Source: Cylindrodendrum hubeiense (Eukaryota > Ascomycota > Sordariomycetes > Hypocreales > Nectriaceae). Taken from it: a stretch of DNA of 64,000 nucleotides. The position numbers and the translations under genes are program-made. This document shows positions 53,329 through 63,528 of the stretch, one piece after another. The first letter of the stretch is position 1. Each line of letters opens with the position of its first letter. The notes under the pieces were generated by a model. That model had not been told where the DNA came from, searched no databases, and saw only the letters and a program-made list of their open reading frames with translations. Location of the stretch: assembly GCA_014621425.1 (NCBI GenBank), contig JAANBB010000091.1, positions 48,475 through 112,474 on the forward strand, in the 5' to 3' direction.

Positions 53329-55993
53329 CAAGGCTGAGTGATGACACAGGAGCGATGACGAGACAACCCGATGGAAGAGTCGTCGCCCGCAAGAACGGGC
53401 CTGGATGGAACTGGAGGTGGAGGGCGAACCTTGGGCTAGTCTTGGAAAAGAGGCAACAGCTTACTTGAGGAGTGGTGGGAGAGAACAAGGCGCCTTGGAG
53501 GGGCAGCCCGCCCTTTTCGCCAACTCACCTACAGTCGCTATCTTTACCCGACCGCACTTGGGTACCGGCGCCTGACACCCTGCAGAGCCCATCTTTTGCC
53601 GGCTGCCGCATGATTGGCCTTTCTCAACCATCCGGGATGCTCGACTTGCACATTTGCCATTTCAACGTACCCCCGCACTACCCCAAGCCTCGCCTTCGGG
53701 CAGGAAGACTGCGGTCCGACGCCAATGCCTGGTGCTGGTCTTCGTCGAGTTGACCTCTGCCATGTAGCCGGTGACCGACCGAGCTCCCCAGGCTTCATCG
53801 CCCATCAGAGCCCATCAGAGCCCATCAGACGGATCGTCACTGTGCTGGTTGGTTTGGCCGTGTCTTTGGGTCGACCATCGGGTGCCAGACGACGATGATC
53901 TGTGCAAGGGAATCCCTGCGATCGGCAATCCCGTTGAGGCCCGAGGCCATGTAATCAAGAGATGGGCGGACCAGGCTCCAAATTCGCACAACCCTCCTCC
54001 ATCCAGTCTCGTGATACAGCTGGCGCAGTAGTCGCTCTTCAACCAGTCCATTCATCGACGGCCTATTGTTCCTCTGAGGCCCTCTCGATGCTGCCACGTC
54101 ACTATTCCGTCGTGAGGGTTGGGTACCCTTCACACAATATCGCAGGATCCTTTTTCAATGAGCGTACGAATAGTCAACCGAGGCGCTCGAGGCGTCAGGT
54201 GCACTACCCGCCCTGCCTTCATTGTGAGGCTGCTGGGGTCGTCGACGATCGCCACCCACTGGACGGCCCGCGCCGCAAGCCTCACTTGGGGGCTCCGAGC
54301 AGGTTTCCGGAAATTTCCGCATGCGAACCACTTGCGGACCATTGAGTCCTCACCCTCGGGATGCCTTCGAGCGTCGCCCATTTTCGACACGCAAGGGCGT
54401 ACAGCCTGCCGCTTGACAGGGAAGAGGTGCGTGGTAGTTTGGTGCGAACTGAACGTCGCTGGTGAAATTAACATTAGCGACACGCAGCGGGCCGAGACTA
54501 CTCAGGCGCCGCCGCTGACGGTCGACGCACAGCCATCTGCACTTTCCGCGACTGTCGTTTTGGACCCGTGCATAATGAATAGTCGTCGTAAATGAACCGG
54601 TGCAATGTGGTGGTGTTTTCGATAGCAGCCGCTGAGTCGTGATCTTCGAGGTCCTGTTCGAATATTAGACAGCAACACACTGGGCTCTTATACTCCTGGA
54701 GGATGTAGAGGAAGATCCACTCCCCCGGCCGGCAGGCAAGCCAGGGCTAACTGGCTGCGGCCGCCTGGACGACCACAACAAGGATAATGCTTCGAAATAT
54801 GATATGTGACTTGAAATATACTCTCTCCTGGAGAAGTCTTATCAGGAAAAGGATCAGCATCTTGTTGAAACATGCTTTTTGAACTCGGTGCGGTCGAAAC
54901 AGGGTTTTTGGCATTTTTGTTGCGAGAGCTAAAAATCCAGGCTAAGGCGATGGGATCGCTCAGGGTAGTGCCCCGGTGCTATTAAAAGATGCTAAAGAGC
55001 ACCAACGATGGCTTTTGGCATGCCATCACAAACGAAGCTGAATAATCGGCTAGTCTATGAAAGCAATATTGTTTTTATAAAACGGACTGCTTGAAACTTG
55101 GACTGTTTTGGGGGAAGAACGTATCCGGGGAGGGAAATCATTCATCCGACACCGTGCTTCAAGGAACTCGGTGTTTCTAAGACTGAAATAATACTTGGGC
55201 ATATTCTCTAAATGCTAAAGCGTTATTAGTATTATTTGTCTGTATACCTTATTCTAAGGACCTAAGGTACCTAAGGTCTAGTGACCATGTCACAAATGCA
55301 CATTTGATCTTTGTAGGCTGTAAGTAGACTCGACTTGCACTTCGCCACCGGTACCTGACCCAAAAACCGACGGTTGAGGTACGAGGTGGGCCACAAAGGA
55401 ATGAGGCCAGACCATGCCCACCCCATGACTATTCTGAAAATATCTAGGAGGGGTGTTTTCTGGGTGGTTAAAAACATTGAATCACTCATAAAAACATTAT
55501 GAGCTTCAGGGGCTGACAGGTATACTGGTAGTGAGTCGACCCCTCCATCGAGTAATGAGGTTGCAATGCGTGATCTTCTGCCCAAAATGAGGCCCTCTGC
55601 TTCTGACTAGGCATGTGCCTGTTCAGTGGAATTTGAGGAGAGAAGCAAACTTTAATATTTTGCTGTCATGGTCCTGAGGCATGAGCCCAACGGCGGAGAA
55701 AAAGAAATCTTCAAGTCCTTCTGCAGGTGCTAGACCAAGGAAGTCGGGACGTGGGAAAGAAATTGTTTGAGGAATTACCTTATGGGGTCACCTGGCTTCG
55801 TAGTGCAGCTTCTCACAGGATCGTATTATCTCAAGAGTCCTGGCAATCAAATGTATTACTTGGATGTACATGCACACAGGAGCGACCCTGCTAGGATATA
55901 TCAGGCCCGGCTGAAAAATGGAATTAAATTCAGTATTCTGCTCAAGTCTCATGATATCTACGCCAGCTGATATCTGATTAATTAAGCGCGAAT
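53329..55993. other. 2.7-kb stretch without a supported gene
   Basis: A period-10 GAGCCCATCA x3 sits at about 53805-53830. Minus frames between 53837 and 54483 look mildly protein-like but give no consistent exon chain. The second copy of a diverged repeat lies at about 55255-55320. The sequence becomes AT-richer after about 54.9 kb. Confidence 0.4.
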
Positions 55994-56573
55994 CTAGAGA
56001 TCGACCGTCGTGCTGGACTTTTTGCTGGCCTTCGGAGTATCGAAGAAATCCTTTACTGATCCATGGAGGAGGTTGATTGACGTCTTGTCGGCAGAAGCTT
56101 CTAGGAGGCCGGCGCATCGAGCATCAAAAGCTTCAAGGTGATTACCCGTATACCCTAAACTGTCTCCGCGTCCAGTGTAGTAAAACCCTTGAAAATTCGG
56201 TGTATGAAGGGCTTGCATTAGTAACGTTCTTGCAATCTGATCTTTCTAGTTTGTACCTGAGATTTTGTCAACTTCAGCTCGTCATGTAAAATTGGACGTA
56301 ACAACTTAGCTCCCTATCTGAAGCTGATAAGGCCTTCTTTATGGCTAGAAGTTCGTGTTCATCGGAGGACAAGAAATCTAGCGTAGGGCCTATGGAGATT
56401 TCTACTTGTCCAAAGACTTTGGTCAGAGTGAGAGGTGGGTGGTGAGTGTGAGGTCGATGGAAATCGGTTGGAAGATTGTGTTTGCAGATTATGGCAGTCT
56501 TGCGGCCAAAGCTGACGACTTGCATGACGTTGCAGGCCAGCCCGAGGGGGGCCAGCGTTTCGAGACCGGACAT
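55994..56573 (-). pseudogene. Relic of a STAND/NLR-like gene (N-terminal and post-NACHT pieces only)
   Basis: Two adjacent minus frames carry recognisable ends of fungal STAND NTPases. At 56573-56480, MSGLETLAPLGLACNVMQVV followed by SFGRKTAIICK is the typical N-terminal start of such proteins. At about 56135-56060, RCAGLLEASADKTSINLLHG then SVKDFFDTP matches the segment that follows the NACHT winged-helix part. The NACHT core with its P-loop is absent: only about 350 bp separates the pieces, against roughly 1-2 kb in intact genes. Frames stop at 56274 and 55994. These proteins act in self/non-self recognition and incompatibility. This copy cannot encode one. Recognition is by short patterns only. 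Confidence 0.55.
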
Positions 56574-57044
56574 GATGATAACTTCGGGAGCGATTGTGAT
56601 GTTGTTTTCAGGTTGCGAGAATCATGCATGAGCCTGCGGCTGGCTGGGATAATAACAACCCATGGCGTCCTGGTTGGAACAAGAGTTAGGCTCTGACACT
56701 GCCTTACCATCATCCATTTGATAGTGGCTTCCCATCGTTTTTGTACCGGACTGAGGGGCAAGGCCAATGAGGCCATTTTTGTCAAAGCCGCGCCTGTGCT
56801 TACACACATGATATAGCCCCGCGGTGTACCTGATTAACGCTCAAGAGCTCAGCTCCATAGCACAATTGGGTGTTGGCATGCTCGAGTTTCGTCTCACAGT
56901 ACGAAGTCCTCACAGCGGCATTCAAGTTCCCGTGGCAGGTCATGTTTTTTTGTGGGGCTCTCATCAGGACACGACAATTTGAGAGCCAGCGTTGCAATCT
57001 CTTTCTTCACCTTCACAGACCTGTGCCTGACAGATTAACACAAC
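56574..57044. other. Region upstream of the first Tse2-like gene
   Basis: About 470 bp between the STAND relic and the Tse2-like gene. It is likely the promoter of the latter. No supported ORF. Confidence 0.4.
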
Positions 57045-57646
57045 ATGCTCCGGATCTTTGGACAATTCCGGGCCCGAAATTTCCCCTCGATCCAGAGGCG
57101 GAGCTTCTCAGTTAAGGCGGTCTATTCGGTATTTCCTGCCTCGTTGCTGTATTATAGTCCTCGTCGGAGGTCATGTCTGTTTGATCACAAGGAAGCCGAC
57201 AACCGTCCAGACGATCTCTATGATGAAGGAGTCGTAATATCCAGCGATGGACTCGTGTACCCTGGAGTTGACAAGAAATCTGGTCAGTTTGTAGTCCCGA
57301 CGATGCGCGATGGAGTTAATTGTTCAAATAGTATCTAACGGAGCGGTCATGTTCCCAAATTCGTTCACCATGCAAGAATATGTGCGCAGATACTCTGACG
57401 AGCTTCTTGATCGACAGGAGCGCGGACAAATCATCGAGACTCCCCTGATATACACCATACGCAAGGGTAAACTGGTGGCTGCCAAGTCAACCAAGATACA
57501 AGTCTGACATGACGTTAGGAACACCCGTTCCAAGTAACCTAATACTTATCAATGAACTTCTCTCCCAGTTCTCTCTGCAACCGTCCTATGGGGTATCGCT
57601 TCAGGGTAGGAAATACAGAGCTACGAAGAGTATGATCATGTGCTGA
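57045..57646 (+). CDS. Tse2-like ADP-ribosyltransferase toxin-domain protein (copy 1)
   Basis: Three exons, 57045-57282, 57332-57466 and 57519-57646 (introns 49 and 52 bp, both phase 1), give 166 residues, within the size range of this family. Visible motifs are YDEGVVISSDGLVYPGVD in exon 1, NGAVMFPNSFTMQ at the start of exon 2, and GTPVPSNLILINE with FSLQP in exon 3. They line up position by position with the gene at 58352-58858, including both intron sites. Bacterial Tse2 is a type VI secretion effector, and fungi carry related single-domain genes of unclear role, so calling it a toxin is by family only. The first ~20 residues (MLRIFGQFRARNFPSIQRRS) are basic without acidic residues and look like a mitochondrial presequence, unlike copy 2. 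No stop or frameshift is seen. Confidence 0.65.
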
Positions 57647-58351
57647 GACTGATAGATTTGAATCGATCACTGGACGAATTTTTCGACAAGTACGCGGCCA
57701 AGGAGACAGCAGACCATTGGATCCATAAACATCCATTTCACGAGGCAGTTGCAGATGATGATGAAAAGACCTGGATGTCAACATAAGCCTTGGAACCAGC
57801 TTGTTCTCCGTCACAGTCTCGGAATATTGGTTGACAAGAGCACTTGAGATGTAAGATACCGTGTAAAATATTGATATTTGTACACACAAGAACTATTTCA
57901 AAACTCGACTATTAATTGCATTTTCCAGTATTTGATAAACATGAATTAAATAACAATAGTTTTACATTCAATAAATTTTAGATGAACAAGCGCACAAAAG
58001 GTTAACGTATTTTACTCACTCCATCCTTATTTTTATTAGTATTAATACAAAATTGCTCTCTGCTTGTACGGATATACCAAAATGGACGGTCAAAACAATA
58101 CAGGTTGGAGGAGTTTATTGATTATTGAAGGAAGAGAGAGTTTCTAGGTATGCCTTCAACCGTGAATGTACAATCAGCCATCATAATTATTGCCATTTTG
58201 CTGATGATTGCATTTCAACGCGTGATTTAGGTGGTAAAAGGTGGGAACTCTGTCGGTTCTGGGTAGGCCTTCATCCACTGGTTCTTCGTGAGAAGCGTAG
58301 AGTTTCCTATTAAGAATCTTGTGATTTTATCATTCAAAGCTACGATCACGG
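57647..58351. other. AT-rich spacer between the convergent Tse2-like genes
   Basis: About 700 bp, very AT-rich at about 57880-58110, between two gene 3' ends. No ORF is supported. Confidence 0.45.
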
Positions 58352-58858
58352 TCAGCTTAGAATAATAGTAGGTTTGTAAGAATCACCATCAAGCGTCATT
58401 TCTTTACCCGGTTGGAGCGAGTAGTGATCTGTCCTCTCATGCAAAAGTAACAGGTCTTCTGGCAAACGAGTCCCTTGGGTTAAGCTGAGTTAATGCTCAT
58501 CGTGGGATTTTTGGTTATGTCAACTAATTTACCTGCTGGAACGGCATACACGATCACATCTGATCCCCGAAACAATCGTGTGACCAGGTGATGTTGATAC
58601 GAAGTATTGGGTCGCATCGAGGCGCCATTTGGTGCTATGGTTGTATTATCAGGATATAGATTCGCAAGTAGCTCACAGAGGAGTTCGCGCACCTTGGTAC
58701 GAGGCAAGATTGAGTGCCAGTGGCTTTACTCGTCCGTTGGGGGCGCGGATGTCGAAGACGCTGCGCTTGGGAGACCATGCTCGCACTTCCACTTGCAGGC
58801 CATTATTGACTCGGAACAACTCCTTTGGGAATGTTTTAAACACCGAAACTTTTGACAT
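58352..58858 (-). CDS. Tse2-like ADP-ribosyltransferase toxin-domain protein (copy 2)
   Basis: Minus-strand exons 58693-58858, 58533-58634 and 58352-58473 (introns 58 and 59 bp, both phase 1) give 129 residues. The motifs are characteristic of the fungal Tse2-like family: FKTFPKELFRVNNG at the start, GASMRPNTSYQ opening exon 2, FRGSDVIVYAVPAG at its end, and LPEDLLLLHERTDHYSLQP in exon 3. No signal peptide or targeting sequence is evident. Branch sites are less clear than in core genes, but the phases close and the frame has no stop. It converges on copy 1, with 705 bp of AT-rich sequence between. The family is described as ADP-ribosyltransferase toxins; activity in this fungus is not established. 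No obvious antidote gene is seen beside it. Confidence 0.72.
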
Positions 58859-59791
58859 TGTGAGAGTTGGTGTTGGATGAAGTCGGATTGATCACATCGG
58901 TTGGGATAAAAAAGACGGTGGGTAGTGCTGCCTAAAATGCAAGGCCCTCATCGCTTGTCGGTCCATCTCATCTCATCTTCGGATGTGTTGAGTGCTGGAC
59001 TTTCTGGACTTCGCCATTAGCTAGAGATGATACAATCTCCGAATATTATGTCTTGATTTTCGTGATTTTAACAATTATGCATTTTTAGCTGCAACGTACT
59101 GCGTGAAATTCGACAATGTACCGATTTTTTCAAGGGCACATCCGAACCAGTCCAGGCGTGTAAGTTGAAGGGAGCCAAACGGGCTGAGGAAGGAGAAAGA
59201 CAGGATTGAAAATTGGAAAATCGTTTAATGAAATGTGTAATCTCTTACCAAACAATCCCAGTCACGATACTAGAGACAAAGGTGCTGTTGCATCTGACGA
59301 TGAAGATAGGGCCAAGACAATGCGTGTGATGTGCTTGATTTCATGACTAGGTAATAGCCGCAAGGACCGTTATTATAGAGGGATCTATAGAGACCTGATG
59401 GAATCTGCTAGAATCTGCTCACCGATCAATGTGATCATTGTGATGTAAATGGCTTCTAGAGCTGAAATAGGAAAAAAGCAAATACAGCCCAAAAGTCCTT
59501 CCATGATGATGACCTTCAATAACGATAGCCTGAAAACCCTTTATCCAGCTGAATGAAAGCTCCGTCTGTTAACGGAGGCTGCAATAGAGGGAATAATCTG
59601 CTCGATGCGCCAGGCGCAGTCGGTGTGGTGAATAGGCTCGGCCTTGTCTCTGTCCAAACGGGAAGATGCCGACACACAACAAATATGGTTTGCGTCACGC
59701 AGAAAGATGGTTCGCGCCGATATCTATCCGTTTCGTTCGTTTGTGCCTTAGCCTTGGTCTTGGATCCTCCCGTAATTCTTTCGACGATTTC
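58859..59791. other. Gene-poor stretch beside the Tse2-like genes
   Basis: About 930 bp, fairly AT-rich, probably the upstream region of Tse2-like copy 2. No supported ORF. Confidence 0.4.
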
Positions 59792-60113
59792 TTACTCATT
59801 GGCAGGTTGGGTGGGTTCGTCGTCAAGTAGGTTCATCGCCTCCCAGAGGGTCAGAGTCACCACTTCACCCCTGAAGTCTTTGAAGGACTCTATATCCAAT
59901 CCCATCTTTACGCAGACTTCACTGGTGGAAATTGATTCCAGGGCTAAGGAATCGGTTCTATTCTGTTCTCCCTTCACCATGCTGCTCGTCACCTGGCGCA
60001 TATGCGGCTGCCACGAGTAGAAAAAGGCATAGCTGCCCCAGCCGCGCCCGCTTCTTCTGAACAGATGAGCTCCGGGAAATGACTGAGAGGGGTCTCTCAC
60101 GATAGAAGAACAC
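59792..60113 (-). CDS. Possible exon of an unknown protein
   Basis: A minus frame of about 107 codons ends at 59792 and is preceded by TACTAAT...TATATAG, a good branch site and acceptor, so it could be the last exon of a small gene. The sequence reads as a globular protein (GWGSYAFFYSWQPHMRQVTS, SISTSEVCVKMGLDIESFKD, FRGEVVTLTLWEAMNLLDDE). No start exon could be fixed. I recognise no family. Confidence 0.3.
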
Positions 60114-60680
60114 TATATACTACTAAGTATTAGTAAAAGACCACGTCAGGGATATTCGAGGCCTTGCACAAGGCGATATTCGTGCCTGGAACTTGTCAAT
60201 AATAGTTAGCTCAACTTTAAAGACGTGCGTGCAGCGTTGGTCAACCTATCAATAGCAAGTGGTTATTCACTGCCGTGGGCTCGACAACTGGTTGCAGGCC
60301 CATTTCTATTTGCAAGCAGAAGATACAAGATAATTTCAGGAGCCCACTGCATTGAAGAATGCATCCATCGCCAACTCAAAGCATCAAGCCTGCTCCGGTT
60401 GAGCGTGAAAGAATTGATTTCATTCATTCTCGTATGTTATTTCAAGGTAACTGATGGACCGACTTGCTATCATGTCTGTTCAGAGTGGAAGCAAGAAAGA
60501 TGACTTGTGCAGTAAAAGTCCACATGGTCCGGGCTCCTCCATTCTGCCAACACTGCTGGTTCATCAGCCTGTAATCCAGTAGAGACGGCCCACGGCAGTC
60601 GTTGATTGTCTGTCCCGCCTATCTGTGCCTGTGTCTCATCCCCGACCTCAATTCTGCCACCATATCCTCCCGAATTCTGC

Positions 60681-61394
60681 CTAATTGTCCGATTCATCGT
60701 CTGGGGCGCCTTCATCGCCCAGATTCAACTTTGCGAACATGATTTCTATCTGAGAATCGATAACTTGTGGGAAGCTCTCCGGATTCATGGTGATACAGAC
60801 ACCCTTGGTTCCAGCGGACGAGTCAGAGGCAGGAACGAAATGGACATTTGACTTCCTGTTTGAATCCTCCATCTTTTCGGTGGTCTTTTCAACCGGCCTG
60901 CCTGGATAATGCCACTTACTCTAATCGTCGGCTTCGTACTCGGCTAAGCGCTCTAGATCAATGCATTTAAACTGAGTGCTCTTCTGAACGTGAATAAACC
61001 TCATGTTCGCATCGACATCGTTGTCGCCAAATGGACTAGGGACCAAAAAAGAGCGCAGAACGTCCTGTCCCGCCTTGTTCTTCACGACAATTAGCCGGTT
61101 GAAGATGCCGGCCTCCTCGTAAACCGCTTCTGCCTTCTTCATGCGAGACATGAATGAAGCACGAGCGAGGTTGGCCTTCTCGGGGTCATCATCAGAGTCG
61201 TACTCCCACTCTTTGGGGCATTCGATAAGGCGCAAGGACCTGAGAGTTTCGGACTTCTGAGAAGAAGTGTCGATGGCTTGCGCCAGAGAGGAAGATGGAA
61301 AAGCGGTATGTACCCCCCATGGACTCGTGGTTTTGGAATCGGGAGAGTCGGGGGGCGTGCGAGTTCGGGAAGTTGAAGTTTCGTGGGCCGACAT
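60681..61394 (-). CDS. Unknown acidic protein, one or two exons
   Basis: A 157-codon frame from ATG 61394 ends in TAG at 60921. It has a Ser/Thr/Pro-rich start (TSTSRTRTPPDSPDSKTTSP) and a charged helical body (CPKEWEYDSDDDPEKANLAR, FMSRMKKAEAVYEEAGIFNR). A second frame follows at once (60872-60681, 63 codons, TMNPESFPQVIDSQIEIMFA and an acidic end). A 42-bp intron just before the TAG (GTACGA...GGCAG) would join the two in phase, adding PVEKTTEK ahead of the second ATG. It is short and has a weak branch site, so the one-exon 157-residue form (60921-61394) is equally possible. I do not recognise the family. Confidence 0.5.
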
Positions 61395-61825
61395 TTCTGT
61401 TACTCGTTAGTCGAGGTGGTTCTAATCTGGCACCATAGGATTCTTACTGATAGTAGGGGTGGTGATGGTAATTTGAAAATTGATCTGACCGAAAAGTTGT
61501 GCTGTGTGTGGAAAGATTCTGGCATGAGGAAGCTTTTGTTGTGAAACATTTGTAGTGAGAAAGTTGATGTTGTGTGTGAAACGGACCTACGCTTGTTTCC
61601 TAGACCATGCACTCGCTGCCAGGTGTTGACAGGTGTAGAAAACGAGAGTATTGTTTTGCGCATGCTGCATTGCTTGGACTGAGCACCACTCTGCGGAAAT
61701 CACTGAAGGATTGGGAAATTACAAGTAAGAATCAAGAAAATATATTTACAGTCCCATATGCTTTAGAGCCTACTTGGGCGCCGAACGCTTCAGGTGCTTC
61801 AATAACTAAATGTAGATGCCAGATC
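61395..61825. other. Intergenic region, no gene
   Basis: 431 bp between the unknown acidic protein and the transporter stop. Nothing supported. Confidence 0.5.
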
Positions 61826-63528
61826 TTAGACGTCCCGGACAGCGGGGACAATTCCCATAGCTTGAGCGGCAGTAGCTCTCATAATCTCCTTCTCTTCTTG
61901 GCCGCTGTTGTCTCCAAAAACCTCATCCATCTGCTCAAGAGTCTTGCCCTTGGTCTCGGGGACAAGCAAGTATGCCCAAACAGCAGCCACCGCACACCAA
62001 GCACCATAGAAAATATATGTTCCGAAGCCAAGAGACTCTAGCATGGGCGGAGTAATGACACCAACAATAAAATTGCAGATCCAGCAGGTTGCGGTCGATA
62101 GGGCCACACCCTTGGATCTTGTAGCAGTCGGGAAAACTTCTGATGGCAAGGCCCAGCCGAGGGGGGAGTACGAGACTCCGTAAACCATAATGAACATAAA
62201 GGCCATAGCGACGGCAGCCCAGCCAGCGGCAGGATGGGAATCCCAGCTATCAGAGAAGAGACCGACAAGAATGGCCATGATTCCCCATGAAACAGCACCA
62301 CCGACAGCACCCCAGATGGCGAGAGGGCGTCGACCGACGAAGTCGATAATGAAGAAGCAAATGGCGACAGCAACCAACTGGAGGATATTGAAAACTCCAG
62401 ACATGATAAGAGACATGCCATCAGACTGACCAAGAGACTGGAAGAGAGTCGGGGCGTAGTAGATGAAGGCGTTGACACCGGAGAATTGCTGGAAGAAAAG
62501 GATTCCGCAGCCGACGGCAGTTCGGCGCCAAGTCTTGGGGCTAAAAAGATCGAGCCAGGTGACAATCTCGAGCTTAAGCCCATGGACTCCAGGGTGACGA
62601 CGCTCGGTGACGGTCTTTTGGAACTGGGCGTCGGCGACGATGCCGCGGTACTCGGTCTGGACGCGCTCGTCGGTGGTGGGAAGGCGACGGAGCTTGGAGA
62701 GACTCTGGAGAGCTTCCTCGTTACGGCCGACAAGAGCCAACCAACGAGGAGAGTAGGGGAAAAATAGGATACCAGCGCCGACAATGGTGGCGGAGACCAT
62801 CTGGAGACCGAAAGGAAGGCGGAAGGCGATTTCGCCGGTCATGTTGCGGGTGCCATAGGTGATCCAGAATGAGATGACGACGCCGAGAACGATGGAGACG
62901 GATTCGAGAACGAGAAGAGTACCTCGCAGGTTCGGAGGAGCGATTTCGGCGATGTAGAGGGGAGCGCCCTGTTTAGTTGAGTTAGCTTACACGTCGCTTG
63001 GAGTGGGTAGGATGAGAAAACAAGAAGACTTACCATAGCAAGAGTACCGACACCAATTCCACCAATTGTTCGTCCCACGACCAGCATCTCGTAATTGACG
63101 GCAGCAGTCTGGAGAATCGCGCCGATGTTGAAGATCACGACAACAACGGCCAAGGCCCTCTTACGAGAGATCTTATCGGCGAGCCAGGGCATAAAGAAGC
63201 AGCCGAGAAAGGCGCCAAACTCAAGCATGCCTGTCATCAAGCCCTTGCCGAAGCCGCTCTTAGCTTCGGGGAAGACAGCATGGAACTGATCCATGACATT
63301 GATGATGGAGATGACGCCCTGGTCGTAGCCAAAGGAGAAGCCACCGAAGGAGGCGAGGAAGGCAGCGGCCAGGACATATGGTGAATGGATGAGGCCAGCG
63401 GCGCCTGAGGGGCCGTATGAGACATCTTGGGCGGATGGAAGATCGACAATGTCGATGTTCTCGACAGTGCCGAACTCTTCCTCCTTTTCGGAGAGGACTT
63501 TGTCGTCCCTGGATTTGTAGTCGGCCAT
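61826..63528 (-). CDS. MFS sugar transporter (SP family)
   Basis: Exons 63034-63528 and 61826-62968 (65-bp intron) give 545 residues. It has the twelve-helix layout and the signatures of sugar/proton symporters: a cytosolic acidic start, FGGFSFGYDQGVISI in helix 1, DKISRKRAL in the loop 2-3, GRTIGGIGVG, LPFGLQMV, ILFFQQFSGVNAFIYYAP in helix 7, DFVGRRPLAIWG, and the closing PETKGKTLEQMDEVFGD. The QQ-x2-G-N-like helix 7 and PET motif mark the hexose/polyol branch, but the substrate cannot be fixed from sequence. It imports sugar across the plasma membrane. Length and frame are intact. Confidence 0.93.

Noticed and set aside
53837..54483. Minus frames MKGTQPS... and MSLMLISP...
   Set aside because: Some protein-like stretches, but no consistent splice chain between them and no recognised motif.
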